The notes beneath the pieces are model-generated. The model had not been told where the DNA came from, searched no databases, and saw nothing but the letters and a program-made list of their open reading frames with translations. Source: Candidatus Gastranaerophilales bacterium (GTDB taxonomy: Bacteria > Cyanobacteriota > Vampirovibrionia > Gastranaerophilales > Gastranaerophilaceae). Taken from it: 64,000 nucleotides of DNA. The stretch lies in NCBI GenBank assembly GCA_944322885.1, contig CALUQH010000032.1:1-64000 (forward strand), read 5' to 3'. Numbering within the stretch: the stretch's first letter is position 1; every line of letters starts with the position of its first letter. Both the position numbers and the translations under genes were made by a program. Positions 25,225 through 33,259 of the stretch are shown in pieces.

Positions 25225-26289
25225 ATGAAAAATTTATCTGAAAACAAAAGTTATAAAATTACAAGACTTAAAAATGGATTTACTCTTTCAGAAGTACTTA
25301 TAACAATTGGGATTATAGGAGTAGTTGCGGTTATAACTATTCCAGCACTTATCTCTAATGTTCAAAATTACGTAAAATCAAAACGTGTAGAAAACATAGA
25401 ACAAAAGTTTAGTAAAGCTACAGATAAAATGCTTATAGCAAGTGGAATGGAAGATTATAACAGTACTCAATCTTTTGCAAATGAATTATCTAAACATTTA
25501 AACATTGCTCAAATTTGTGACAATAATAATCTTCGTTCTTGCTGGCCAACAGACACTGTAACTTTAAATAACGGTAAAGAATGGGATATTTCAAAAACAA
25601 CTAGCGGTAAGACTTTAAAAATGGTAAATGATGAAAATAATGAATGGGATAACACTATTGGTATAATTACCGCAGACGGTACAAGTTTTATAATGTCATA
25701 TAATAAAAAATGTTCTATGTCACAAACAACTTCACCAAGCTGGATTGGTAGTAAATCAAGTTCTACAAATTGTGTAGCAGCAATTTATGACTGGAACGGT
25801 TCAAGTAAACCAAACTCTTTTGGAATGACTACATCAGGTAAAAATGACATTATACCTCTTAATGCAAATGGTTTGGGAAATGCATGTTCTATAGAAGTTA
25901 ACGATAAATGCTTTGGAGCATTCTTTATACCTTCCGCTCCAACATTTAACGAATGCTTTAAATTAATAAATTCTGGTATAGTAAATAAATGTTCAGCAAA
26001 TGATGACTACTTTGCGGGAGCTGCAAAACAATGTGGAGGCAAAAATAATATGCCGACAATATCAGATCTAAAAGCTCTAAAAAATGAACTTAAGAAAGGA
26101 GATTGGGAAAATAATGCAAAAAATCTAGGTTTACCTTCACAATTTTCAGTTTGGAGTTCAGTTGAAGGAAATGTTGGATATTCTGCAGATTATCATTCAT
26201 TTACTCCAAATGGTAACAATGGTATAAATGTAACTACTATGAAAAGAACTAAACATCCTGAAATTTATGGAGTATGTATTATTGATTAA
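25225..26289 (+). CDS. Prepilin-like (type II/IV pseudopilin N-terminus) protein, pair 1
   Basis: A 354-residue secreted or surface protein. A 17-residue basic leader ends in NG, followed by FTLSEVLITIGIIGVVAVITIPALI, which is the prepilin-peptidase site (G-F with Glu at +5) and hydrophobic stalk. The long globular part is rich in Asn, Ser and Cys (about ten Cys, probably disulfide-bonded), and there is an aromatic-rich end (WSSVEGNVGYSADYHSFTPNG). AAAGGG precedes the ATG. No pilus assembly genes lie nearby. It is divergent from the XRE gene at 24760. Major or minor pilin, or secreted pseudopilin, cannot be told apart. Confidence 0.85.
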   Translation: MKNLSENKSYKITRLKNGFTLSEVLITIGIIGVVAVITIPALISNVQNYVKSKRVENIEQKFSKATDKMLIASGMEDYNSTQSFANELSKHLNIAQICDNNNLRSCWPTDTVTLNNGKEWDISKTTSGKTLKMVNDENNEWDNTIGIITADGTSFIMSYNKKCSMSQTTSPSWIGSKSSSTNCVAAIYDWNGSSKPNSFGMTTSGKNDIIPLNANGLGNACSIEVNDKCFGAFFIPSAPTFNECFKLINSGIVNKCSANDDYFAGAAKQCGGKNNMPTISDLKALKNELKKGDWENNAKNLGLPSQFSVWSSVEGNVGYSADYHSFTPNGNNGINVTTMKRTKHPEIYGVCIID

Positions 26290-26306
26290 TTAAAGAAATA
26301 ATTTAA

Positions 26307-26630
26307 TTAATAACTAAAATACCTGTCAAAATCTACATCGTCAAAACTGCACAAAAGTTTATAAACTTCATCATCTTCATCCATTCTTTGAAAACTGTAA
26401 TCATCAAATTTCCAATATTTCGGATTTATTCCCTTAACTCTGACAATTCCTGAATCACGCAAAATAACAAGTTTTTTCTTTACTGTTTCAACAGGCAAAT
26501 CAATCATTTTTGCAAGCTCTACAGCCGTAACCCAATTTTCTGCAGCCCCTTTTTCCGGTGTCATAAACATCAGCTCAAGACCGACTTTTTTTAATTCTTT
26601 GTCTTCAGTTTCGGGCATATAATCATACAT
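26307..26630 (-). CDS. Putative winged-helix regulatory protein
   Basis: A 107-residue protein. Residues 25-75 read as a winged helix-turn-helix: NWVTAVELAKMIDLPVETVKKKLVILRDSGIVRVKGINPKYW. Acidic segments lie at both ends. It resembles small MarR/ArsR-like or LexA-like DNA-binding domains but has no family signature I can name. There is no Shine-Dalgarno; a TA-rich box lies just before the ATG. It converges with the prepilin-like gene (18 bases between the stops), so it is not part of that pair. Confidence 0.65.
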   Translation of the reverse strand: MYDYMPETEDKELKKVGLELMFMTPEKGAAENWVTAVELAKMIDLPVETVKKKLVILRDSGIVRVKGINPKYWKFDDYSFQRMDEDDEVYKLLCSFDDVDFDRYFSY

Positions 26631-26791
26631 ATATATATATTAAACCCAAAAATAAAATTTTTTATCATTTTTTTAATGTAAAAAGAATACTACAAGTGTA
26701 ACGTTTTTTTAATATTTCTTTTTTTTATTTTTTTTTTTGATAATTTATATAATACGTTTTAAAAATGGTTTTTATTTTGGAGGTGTTTATT

Positions 26792-27232
26792 ATGAAAGTT
26801 AATTTAAATACGACACAAAATTATAATCAAAGTTTCACAATGCATCTTGTACAAGATGCAAGCCTTACAAAATATATTGACAGCTTGCACATCTCAAAAC
26901 AACAAGATAATTTAAAACAAGCTATTCAAATTATAAAAAAAAATATTGAAAAAATACCCCAAAATAATACTCTGACAATAGGTGCTTTGCATCCTTCAAA
27001 AGCAAATTTTGTTAAAACGGGAACCTATAATGAATTTTACGTAAACCTTAAAGGCAAAACTACAAAAAAAACATCAAATATTCTAAAACGTGAAAATATT
27101 TTCCTAAAACTTGATGGACACGATAAAATTCAGGGATTTTATATGAACCCTGACGAAAACCCAAAAACACTTGCCAAATGGTTTATGAACACTTATAAAC
27201 ATCTTAAGAATTCATTCCTTGAAAAATCTTAA
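26792..27232 (+). CDS. Hypothetical protein of a small lineage-specific type
   Basis: A 146-residue cytoplasmic protein beginning MKVNLNTTQNYNQSFTMHL, an N-terminal pattern echoed by other unknown proteins here (see findings). The middle is helical (YIDSLHISKQQDNLKQAIQIIKKNIEKIP). The C-terminal part reads NIFLKLDGHDKIQGFYMNPDENPKTLAKWF. Shine-Dalgarno GGAGG is 8 bases before the ATG at 26792; the longer frame from 26765 lacks one. Its 3' end overlaps hydF (opposite strand) by 29 bases. Function unknown. Confidence 0.7.
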   Translation: MKVNLNTTQNYNQSFTMHLVQDASLTKYIDSLHISKQQDNLKQAIQIIKKNIEKIPQNNTLTIGALHPSKANFVKTGTYNEFYVNLKGKTTKKTSNILKRENIFLKLDGHDKIQGFYMNPDENPKTLAKWFMNTYKHLKNSFLEKS

Positions 27233-28388
27233 TTGCTCTCGGTAAAATTCCCAAACAATATGAAATTACTATCCCATAATTAGTAATCGGGACATTTTTC
27301 TGATTTGCAATTAAAATCCTCGATAAAACTTCACGTCTGTTTGTCATACAAGCTCCGCAATGGATTACGAGTTTGTAATCAGATAAATCAGGAAAATCGT
27401 GACCTGCATAATTGTGAATAACCAAATTTTTACCTATTCTTTTTCTCAAAAGATTAGGAATTTTCACCCTGCCGATATCATCTTCTATTGCATGGTGCGT
27501 GCAACTTTCTAAAATTAAGACCATATCACCGTCTTTTAAATTTTCAATTGCTTCAGCACCCTTTATAAATTCTTCCAAATCTCCCTTCAATCTTGCAAAA
27601 AGAATTGAAAAAGATGTAAGAGGAATATTTTCAGGTACAATTTCGCTAACTTGTTTGAACGCCTGACTATCTGTTACAACTAATGCAGGAGGAGTTTTTA
27701 AGTTTTCAATAGCCTGCTTCAATTCTGTTTCTTTAACAACATAAGATAAACAATCACTATCAAGCAAATCTCTTATTGTTTGAACTTGAGGTAATATAAT
27801 TCTGCCTTTAGGTGCCTCTTTATCAATCGGAATTACAAGAATAACCGTACTTTTTGGCGGAACCAAATCCCCGACAATTTTTGGTGAATTTACAAAATCA
27901 TCGGGCAAAAGTTTGACAAGCGCATCTTTAAATTTGAATACAAGATTTTCATCATCCTTTACCGATGTATATAAAACATTTTTATAATCAGGGATTTTAA
28001 CCTTTTTAATATCGCATTTATTTTCTACAATTAAATAAGGGATTTTAAGTTCATCAAACTTTTTGATAAGCTCTTTTTCATAATCACCGAGCCCGTTATA
28101 ATCACAAACAACAACCGCAATATCAATACGATTAATAATCTTCATTGTTTTTTCAATACGCTTTTCACCCAATTGGGTTTCGTCATCTAATCCCGCAGTA
28201 TCAAGAAAAGTAACAGGCCCAACAGGTAAAAGCTCCATTGATTTTTCAACGACGTCTGTTGTTGTTCCGGCAATTTCCGACACAATAGAAATTTCTTGAT
28301 TTGTAATTCTATTTAATAATGAAGATTTACCAACATTTGTTCTGCCAAAAACTCCTATATGCAGACGCATTGATTTTAAAGTTTTCAA
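27204..28388 (-). CDS. hydF: [FeFe]-hydrogenase H-cluster maturation GTPase HydF
   Basis: A 394-residue scaffold GTPase that carries the precursor of the 2Fe subcluster into the hydrogenase apoprotein. The N-terminal Era-like G domain starts RLHIGVFGRTNVGKSSLLN and has IAGTTTDVV, DTAG and NKCD motifs. The C-terminal cluster-binding domain keeps the C-x-H...H-C-x-x-C set (CTHH near residue 297, HCGACM near 349). It starts at TTG with GAGGG upstream; an ATG seven codons later is an alternative. HydE and HydG are not in the window. Client enzymes are encoded about 4-8 kb away (31532 and 35021). Confidence 0.95.
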   Translation of the reverse strand: MKTLKSMRLHIGVFGRTNVGKSSLLNRITNQEISIVSEIAGTTTDVVEKSMELLPVGPVTFLDTAGLDDETQLGEKRIEKTMKIINRIDIAVVVCDYNGLGDYEKELIKKFDELKIPYLIVENKCDIKKVKIPDYKNVLYTSVKDDENLVFKFKDALVKLLPDDFVNSPKIVGDLVPPKSTVILVIPIDKEAPKGRIILPQVQTIRDLLDSDCLSYVVKETELKQAIENLKTPPALVVTDSQAFKQVSEIVPENIPLTSFSILFARLKGDLEEFIKGAEAIENLKDGDMVLILESCTHHAIEDDIGRVKIPNLLRKRIGKNLVIHNYAGHDFPDLSDYKLVIHCGACMTNRREVLSRILIANQKNVPITNYGIVISYCLGILPRAIKIFQGMNS

Positions 28389-28454
28389 ATTAAATTCCCT
28401 CTCTAAAATTTTTTATGAATACAAATACTTATTTTTACCTAAATAATTATACTA

Positions 28455-28484
28455 AAAAAAGGCTGCCAGATGACAGCCTTTTTA
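28455..28484 (-). terminator. Intrinsic terminator after rpsO
   Basis: AAAAAGGCTG / CAGCCTTTTT stem-loop between rpsO and hydF, reading leftward. Confidence 0.88.
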
Positions 28485-28507
28485 GAAATTTTTCAAAAGC
28501 TTTAAAA

Positions 28508-28771
28508 CTAGCCTCTGATTCCCAATTTCTTGATTAAATCTCTGTATTCATCAAGATTTTGAGATTTCAAATAAGAAAGTAGTCTTTTTCTTTTACCTAC
28601 CATCATCAAAAGACCTCTTTTTGTAGCGAAATCTTTTTGATTAGATTTAAGGTGTTCTGTAAGTTCGGTAATTTTCTGGCTCATCATAGCAACCTGAACG
28701 GCTGTAGAACCTGTATCTTTTTCATTTTTACCGTATTTTTTGACTATTTCCTGTTTGTTTTTTAAGTTCAT
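28508..28771 (-). CDS. rpsO: 30S ribosomal protein S15
   Basis: An 87-residue primary rRNA-binding protein of the small subunit. It has the family signature through TGSTAVQVAMMSQKITELTEHLK, the KDFATKRGLLMMVGKRKRLLSYL core and the C-terminal YRDLIKKLGIRG. AAAGGAAAATTGAT precedes the ATG. Monocistronic, with its own terminator; pnp, often its neighbour, is not here. Confidence 0.97.
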   Translation of the reverse strand: MNLKNKQEIVKKYGKNEKDTGSTAVQVAMMSQKITELTEHLKSNQKDFATKRGLLMMVGKRKRLLSYLKSQNLDEYRDLIKKLGIRG

Positions 28772-28867
28772 ATCAATTTTCCTTTACTTGTTGAGTGATT
28801 ATTGGCGTAAGCACTCTACAAGTTGCATGATAATATATAAAGGAAAAATTGCAAGCAAATTGTAACT

Positions 28868-29353
28868 TTACGTTAACTGTGTTGACAGATAAGCCTTAAA
28901 TGCCGATGTATTTGCAAAATTAAACTGGTCACGGGCAATACCTAAATTAACATCCGCTCCGAATAAAGATTTACTTGATAAATTATATTTTTTTAATGCA
29001 TCGCTATACCTTGAAGTACCTTCACCATAAATTGATGTTGCATACTGCAAATCTTTCAGAGCCGTAGTTTGGGCAGATTTCATCGCTTCATATTGAGCCA
29101 AAGCTGCATAATATTTTTCTTCTGCCTCATCTTTTTTAACTTCTTTTTCTACATAATAACCATTTACTGAATCTTCTATTTTATCATGAGTGTCCTCAGC
29201 ATTCTTCAAACTTATAGCGCGTGATATCGTAAATGCAGAGCCGAGCTTCAATGCTTTTGAAAAATAATCCTGATATGACATCATATTTTTAAGCGGACTT
29301 GTATTAAATTCCTGCTCTGTCATTATTCGTGTTGTTTGGTTTACTTTACTCAT
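28868..29353 (-). CDS. Hypothetical Ala/Lys-rich helical protein
   Basis: A 161-residue protein with no recognised family. It has a Thr/Ser-rich N-terminus, then a long amphipathic, coiled-coil-like stretch (about 55-115: VEKEVKKDEAEEKYYAALAQ, YEAMKSAQTTALKDLQYA) and a helical end. No signal peptide or membrane helix is visible. AGAGG lies 6 bases before the ATG. The heptad-like helical core is reminiscent of small structural or secretion-substrate proteins (EspA/WXG-like length), but no motif supports that. Confidence 0.6.
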   Translation of the reverse strand: MSKVNQTTRIMTEQEFNTSPLKNMMSYQDYFSKALKLGSAFTISRAISLKNAEDTHDKIEDSVNGYYVEKEVKKDEAEEKYYAALAQYEAMKSAQTTALKDLQYATSIYGEGTSRYSDALKKYNLSSKSLFGADVNLGIARDQFNFANTSAFKAYLSTQLT

Positions 29354-29453
29354 GGCAAGCCTCTAAATTTATACTCTTATATATATAAAGTATATACATT
29401 CAAAATAATTGCTTTTTTATTAAGATTTGTAAAAAATAATGTATATTATTAAA

Positions 29454-29880
29454 AGTATAATTTACCTCTCCAAAGGAGGTAGGGTTATTAATTATTCCCT
29501 CCCTTTTTAGGGAGGGCAGGGGTGGGTAACAAACTTTTAAGTTTATGCGATTGCGTGTCAAGCACGCAATGACGAAAATGATTGGTGGAGGATTTATTTT
29601 ATGTGCGGGAACTCTGCGTCCCCGCGCCCCGCACCAAATATTCTTGTCATTGCGCACCTGTTGCGCAATCTAATATTTGTTATAATACAGATCGCGGAAT
29701 AAATCCGCGATGACATAATTATTTAGTGTCATTGTGTACTTGATCCACAATCTCTTTACCACTCAAACAGCATCCGCTTTGACACTGTTTCATTAAGTGC
29801 AGATTATTTAAAATTTTATGTACGCAAAGCGTACCATAACGACTTAGCGACTTAGTGACTTAACGTCTTATCGACTTCTA
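29454..29880. repeat. Cluster of palindromic intergenic repeats (gene-free region)
   Basis: The 559 bases between 29354 and 29912 hold no believable gene but at least seven repeat modules. They are CCCTCCC-TTTTT-AGGGAGGG (29497-29515), ATTGCGTG/CACGCAAT ending in GAC (29550-29573), GTCATTGCGCA/TTGCGCAATC (29645-29670), ATCGCGGA/TCCGCGAT ending in GAC (29691-29714), GTCATTGTG/CACAATCTC (29728-29753), GTACGC/GCGTAC (29820-29834), and an 8-bp tandem repeat of CGACTTAG type, five copies (29840-29879). Four modules begin or end with GTCAT/ATGAC, the boundary also seen at 38790 and 53700. A minus-strand frame here (29400-29657) is made of these repeats and is not a gene. Confidence 0.8.
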
Positions 29881-29897
29881 ATAATATTATGTTTTTG

Positions 29898-29906
29898 TGC
29901 TAAAAT
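29898..29906 (+). promoter_or_regulatory. Extended -10 of purB (leaderless arrangement)
   Basis: TGCTAAAAT ends 6 bases before the purB ATG with no Shine-Dalgarno. The same nine bases occur at 53839-53847. Confidence 0.55.
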
Positions 29907-29912
29907 AAACTT

Positions 29913-31208
29913 ATGATTGACAGATATTCACGAAATGAAATGGCTGAAATTTGGACTCTGGAATCTAAATTTCAATATTACCTTAATGTAGAAGTTGCAG
30001 TTGCCGAAGCTTATGCAGAACTCGGAACTTTTCCAAAAGACGACATTGAAGAATTAAAAAAGAGAGCAAAATTTGACGTTCAAAGAATTGACGAAATTGA
30101 GGCAGAAGTTAAACACGATGTCATAGCTTTTCTAACCTGCGTTAACGAAAGTTTAGGTGACTTAGCAAAGTACATGCATGTCGGAATGACAAGCTCGGAT
30201 GTAATTGATACTGCATTTGCACTTCAAATTCAAGACAGCGGGAAAATTATTATCAAAGATCTTGATGAAACTATCCAATCAATGAAAAATTTGGCTGACA
30301 AGCACCGTAACACTATCTGTATCGGACGCTCACACGGAGTTCATGCAGAAGTTATGACCTTCGGCGTAAAAATTTGTAACTGGATTGATATTCTTGAACG
30401 GCAGAGAGCAAACTTTATCCACGCGCTTGATGAAATAAGAGTAGGACAAATTTCAGGCCCTGTCGGAACTTACAGCAACATTCCGCCCGAAGTCGAAGAA
30501 ATTACATGTAAAAATCTCGGGTTGAAACCTGCAAGAATTTCCACACAAATTATTGCCAGAGATTACCACGCTTATTTTATGCAGTCCTTAGCACTTATTG
30601 CAAGCGTCATTGAACAGTTTGCAACCGAAATAAGACACCTCCAGCGGACAGAAGTTTTGGAAGTTGAAGAAGGTTTCGGTAAAAATCAAAAGGGATCATC
30701 TGCCATGCCGCATAAGAAAAACCCTGTTCTTTCAGAAAACTTATGCGGACTTGCACGTGTTGTCCGAGCAAATTCTATAGTTGCACTTGAAAATATTCCG
30801 CTCTGGCACGAACGCGACATTTCTCACAGCTCTGCCGAAAGAATAATTTTCCCTGACAGCTTAACTCTTGTTGATTTTATGCTAAACAGATTTAAAGGAA
30901 TTGTCGAAAATCTTGTTGTACATGAAAAAAATATGCTGAAAAATACCGAAAAATTCGGCGGAATAATTTTCTCCCAAAAAGTTCTTTTAAAACTTATTGA
31001 AAAAGGAATGACAAGAGAGGAAGCATACCGGCTTGTTCAACGCAACGCGATTGATGCTTTTGAAAATGACGGAGATTTCAGGGTTAACCTTTTGAATGAC
31101 AAAGACGTAATTAAATTACTTACTCCTTTAGAAATTGACGAAATTTTCAACAAAGAGGAATTCTTGAGAAACATCAATACAATTTATAAAAGAATACTTG
31201 ATTTATAA
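29913..31208 (+). CDS. purB: Adenylosuccinate lyase
   Basis: A 431-residue fumarase/aspartase-superfamily enzyme. It splits SAICAR to AICAR and adenylosuccinate to AMP in purine synthesis. Marks: MIDRYSRNEMAEIW at the N-terminus, the HVGMTSSDVIDTA segment, IGRSHGVHAE, and the superfamily signature GSSAMPHKKNPVLSENLCGLAR near residue 262. The first ATG follows an extended -10 by 6 bases, so the mRNA is probably leaderless. A ferredoxin-like gene follows 42 bases downstream with a Shine-Dalgarno, and the two may be co-transcribed. Confidence 0.95.
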   Translation: MIDRYSRNEMAEIWTLESKFQYYLNVEVAVAEAYAELGTFPKDDIEELKKRAKFDVQRIDEIEAEVKHDVIAFLTCVNESLGDLAKYMHVGMTSSDVIDTAFALQIQDSGKIIIKDLDETIQSMKNLADKHRNTICIGRSHGVHAEVMTFGVKICNWIDILERQRANFIHALDEIRVGQISGPVGTYSNIPPEVEEITCKNLGLKPARISTQIIARDYHAYFMQSLALIASVIEQFATEIRHLQRTEVLEVEEGFGKNQKGSSAMPHKKNPVLSENLCGLARVVRANSIVALENIPLWHERDISHSSAERIIFPDSLTLVDFMLNRFKGIVENLVVHEKNMLKNTEKFGGIIFSQKVLLKLIEKGMTREEAYRLVQRNAIDAFENDGDFRVNLLNDKDVIKLLTPLEIDEIFNKEEFLRNINTIYKRILDL

Positions 31209-31250
31209 GCCGGCATACTGTAAAATATAAATCATACGAGGAATTTATTA

Positions 31251-31496
31251 ATGGCAAAAATCAAAATTACTGTTTGTATGGGAAGTTCTTGTTTTGCGCG
31301 CGGTAATCAGCAAAATCTCGCGTTTATTGAAGCTTTTATGAAAACACATGATCTGGAAGCAGATATTGATCTTGCAGGCTCGCGCTGCGAAAATAAATGT
31401 GCAACAGGACCGAATATTACTATCAACGGGGTTGAATACCACGGAGTTGATGAAAGAAAACTTGAAGAAATTTTGACCAGATTAACAAAATCATAA
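31251..31496 (+). CDS. Thioredoxin-like [2Fe-2S] ferredoxin (NuoE C-terminal type)
   Basis: An 81-residue stand-alone thioredoxin-fold ferredoxin. The cluster ligands are CMGSSC (C-x4-C near 9-14) and CENKC (C-x3-C near 46-50), as in the C-terminal half of NuoE/HndA. GAGG lies 9 bases before the ATG. It is the first gene of a run with the PAS-bearing hydrogenase homologue (35 bases downstream) and the PP2C phosphatase. A similar protein is encoded at 34629. It probably transfers electrons to or from the hydrogenase-like protein; the partner is inferred from position. Confidence 0.88.
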   Translation: MAKIKITVCMGSSCFARGNQQNLAFIEAFMKTHDLEADIDLAGSRCENKCATGPNITINGVEYHGVDERKLEEILTRLTKS

Positions 31497-31531
31497 ATTT
31501 CCGAACGCATCTTTATAATGGAGTTACAATA

Positions 31532-33259
31532 ATGAATAAACAATATCCGGTATATACACTGGTTAATGAATGCCACGACTGTTACAAATGCATCAGAGAA
31601 TGCCCTGTTAAAGCTATCAAAATCGAAGACGGCCATGCATCTGTCATTCCGGAAAGGTGTATAGCCTGCGGAAACTGTGTTAAGGCATGTCCTTCAAACG
31701 CAAAACGCGTCAGAAATGATATTGATAAAGCAAAAAACTTAATTCTTGCACAAAAAGATGTTTATGTTTCACTTGCACCTTCATGGCGTGCTTCTTTTGA
31801 AAATTCCGCAGAAAAAATGATTGCCGTTTTAAAACGCCTCGGATTTAAAGATGTTTCGGAAACTGCTTTAGGCGCTCAGGAAGTTTCTATTAAAACCACT
31901 CAAATGCTTAATAATACGGAGCGCGGACTTTTTATTTCAAGTGCATGTCCTGTTATTGTTGACTATATAAGGCTTTATATGCCGGAATTCACAAAATACA
32001 TAACTCCTATCGGCTCACCATTAATGACTCATTCCAAATTATTAAAAAAAACTTACGGGGATGATATTTCAATAGTATTTATAGGGCCTTGTATAGGTAA
32101 GAAAAATGAAGTTACATATTCAGGTTTGTTTGATGTTGCCCTGACGTTTGATGAACTCAGGATGTGGATTAATGATGAAATTATCGACATATCTAAAATT
32201 GCAAAAGACAAAAGATACCAGTTTGTACCCGAATCCGCTTATGAAGGGACATTATATCCGATTGACGGCGGAATGAATGAAACCATTAAAAAATCAGGAG
32301 TAAATGATAACGTACAGCTTCTGGAAGTGTGCGGCCTTCATGCCCTGCAGCGTGCGTTAAAAAATCTTGACGTTGAAAAGCTTGATAAAACAATATTTAT
32401 AGAAGCTTTAGCCTGCGAAGGCGGATGTGTCGGCGGTCCCTGTATTTCTTCCGAAAAAGCAGGTATTGTAATGGTGTCCGATATTTTAACAAAAGAAAAG
32501 AAGCGCGACAAAATTCCTGAAGAACCAAAAGTTGTTGTAAATTATGATATTCAGCCGAAAAAAGTTGTTCATTCGGATTATCCTCTGGAAGATATTCTTG
32601 CAACACTTAAAAAAATCGGCAAACATACAGTCGATGATGAGCTGAACTGCGGAGGCTGCGGTTATGCTACATGCCGCGACTTAGCCAAAGCTTTGTTGGA
32701 CGGAGATGCAGAACCCTCAATGTGCGTGTCATACATGAGAAAAATCGCCGTCAGAAAAGCTGCGGCAATGATACGCTGCATGCCAGCTGCCGTCGTTATG
32801 GTTGACAATAATATGAATATTATTGAGGCAAACGACAGTTTTATGAAAATGTTTACAGGCGATATGTATGATGTGTTTAAAAGCCGTCCGGACGGACTTA
32901 AAGGTGCGGCGATAGACCGAATTATAGATTTTGCAGACATTTTCAGAACGATTTTGAAAACCGGAAAAGATCTTCATAAAGAACGCTACCATGTTAAAAA
33001 CCGCCTTTACGATATTTCGGCCTTTACTATTGAAGAAAATGAAATTGTAGGGGCAGTAATTACTGACGTTACCTCCGCGGAAACAAATAGGGAAAAAATT
33101 TCTCAAAAAGCGCATGAAGTTATTTCTAAAAATATCTCTATTGTACAGGAAATTGCCTGTCTGCTTGGTGAGCACATGGTAGAAACAGAAACCCTGTTGA
33201 GTTCGATTGCCGAAGACTACGACGATAAAGACGAAGCAGGCAATGAGGGTAACAGTTAG
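31532..33259 (+). CDS. Group C (sensory-type) [FeFe]-hydrogenase homologue with PAS domain
   Basis: A 575-residue protein. Two [4Fe-4S] ferredoxin motifs (CHDCYKCIRECPVKAI, CIACGNCVKACPSNAK) precede an [FeFe]-hydrogenase domain (about 70-310) whose H-cluster motifs are of group C type: SSACP (L1), FIGPCIGKK (L2) and ALACEGGCVGGP (L3). An Fe-S domain (CGGCGYATC near 372) and a PAS domain (about 415-505) follow, and a helical tail of about 60 residues ends it. Such proteins (HydS/HfsB-like) are thought to sense redox or H2 and pass a signal rather than mainly make H2. The stop shares one base with the start of the PP2C gene (TAGTG), so the two are coupled. Confidence 0.88.
   Translation: MNKQYPVYTLVNECHDCYKCIRECPVKAIKIEDGHASVIPERCIACGNCVKACPSNAKRVRNDIDKAKNLILAQKDVYVSLAPSWRASFENSAEKMIAVLKRLGFKDVSETALGAQEVSIKTTQMLNNTERGLFISSACPVIVDYIRLYMPEFTKYITPIGSPLMTHSKLLKKTYGDDISIVFIGPCIGKKNEVTYSGLFDVALTFDELRMWINDEIIDISKIAKDKRYQFVPESAYEGTLYPIDGGMNETIKKSGVNDNVQLLEVCGLHALQRALKNLDVEKLDKTIFIEALACEGGCVGGPCISSEKAGIVMVSDILTKEKKRDKIPEEPKVVVNYDIQPKKVVHSDYPLEDILATLKKIGKHTVDDELNCGGCGYATCRDLAKALLDGDAEPSMCVSYMRKIAVRKAAAMIRCMPAAVVMVDNNMNIIEANDSFMKMFTGDMYDVFKSRPDGLKGAAIDRIIDFADIFRTILKTGKDLHKERYHVKNRLYDISAFTIEENEIVGAVITDVTSAETNREKISQKAHEVISKNISIVQEIACLLGEHMVETETLLSSIAEDYDDKDEAGNEGNS

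Noticed and set aside
29400-29657. 85-codon minus-strand open frame
   Set aside because: It is made of palindromic repeat modules, has no ribosome-binding site and a composition unlike its neighbours; treated as repeat DNA.
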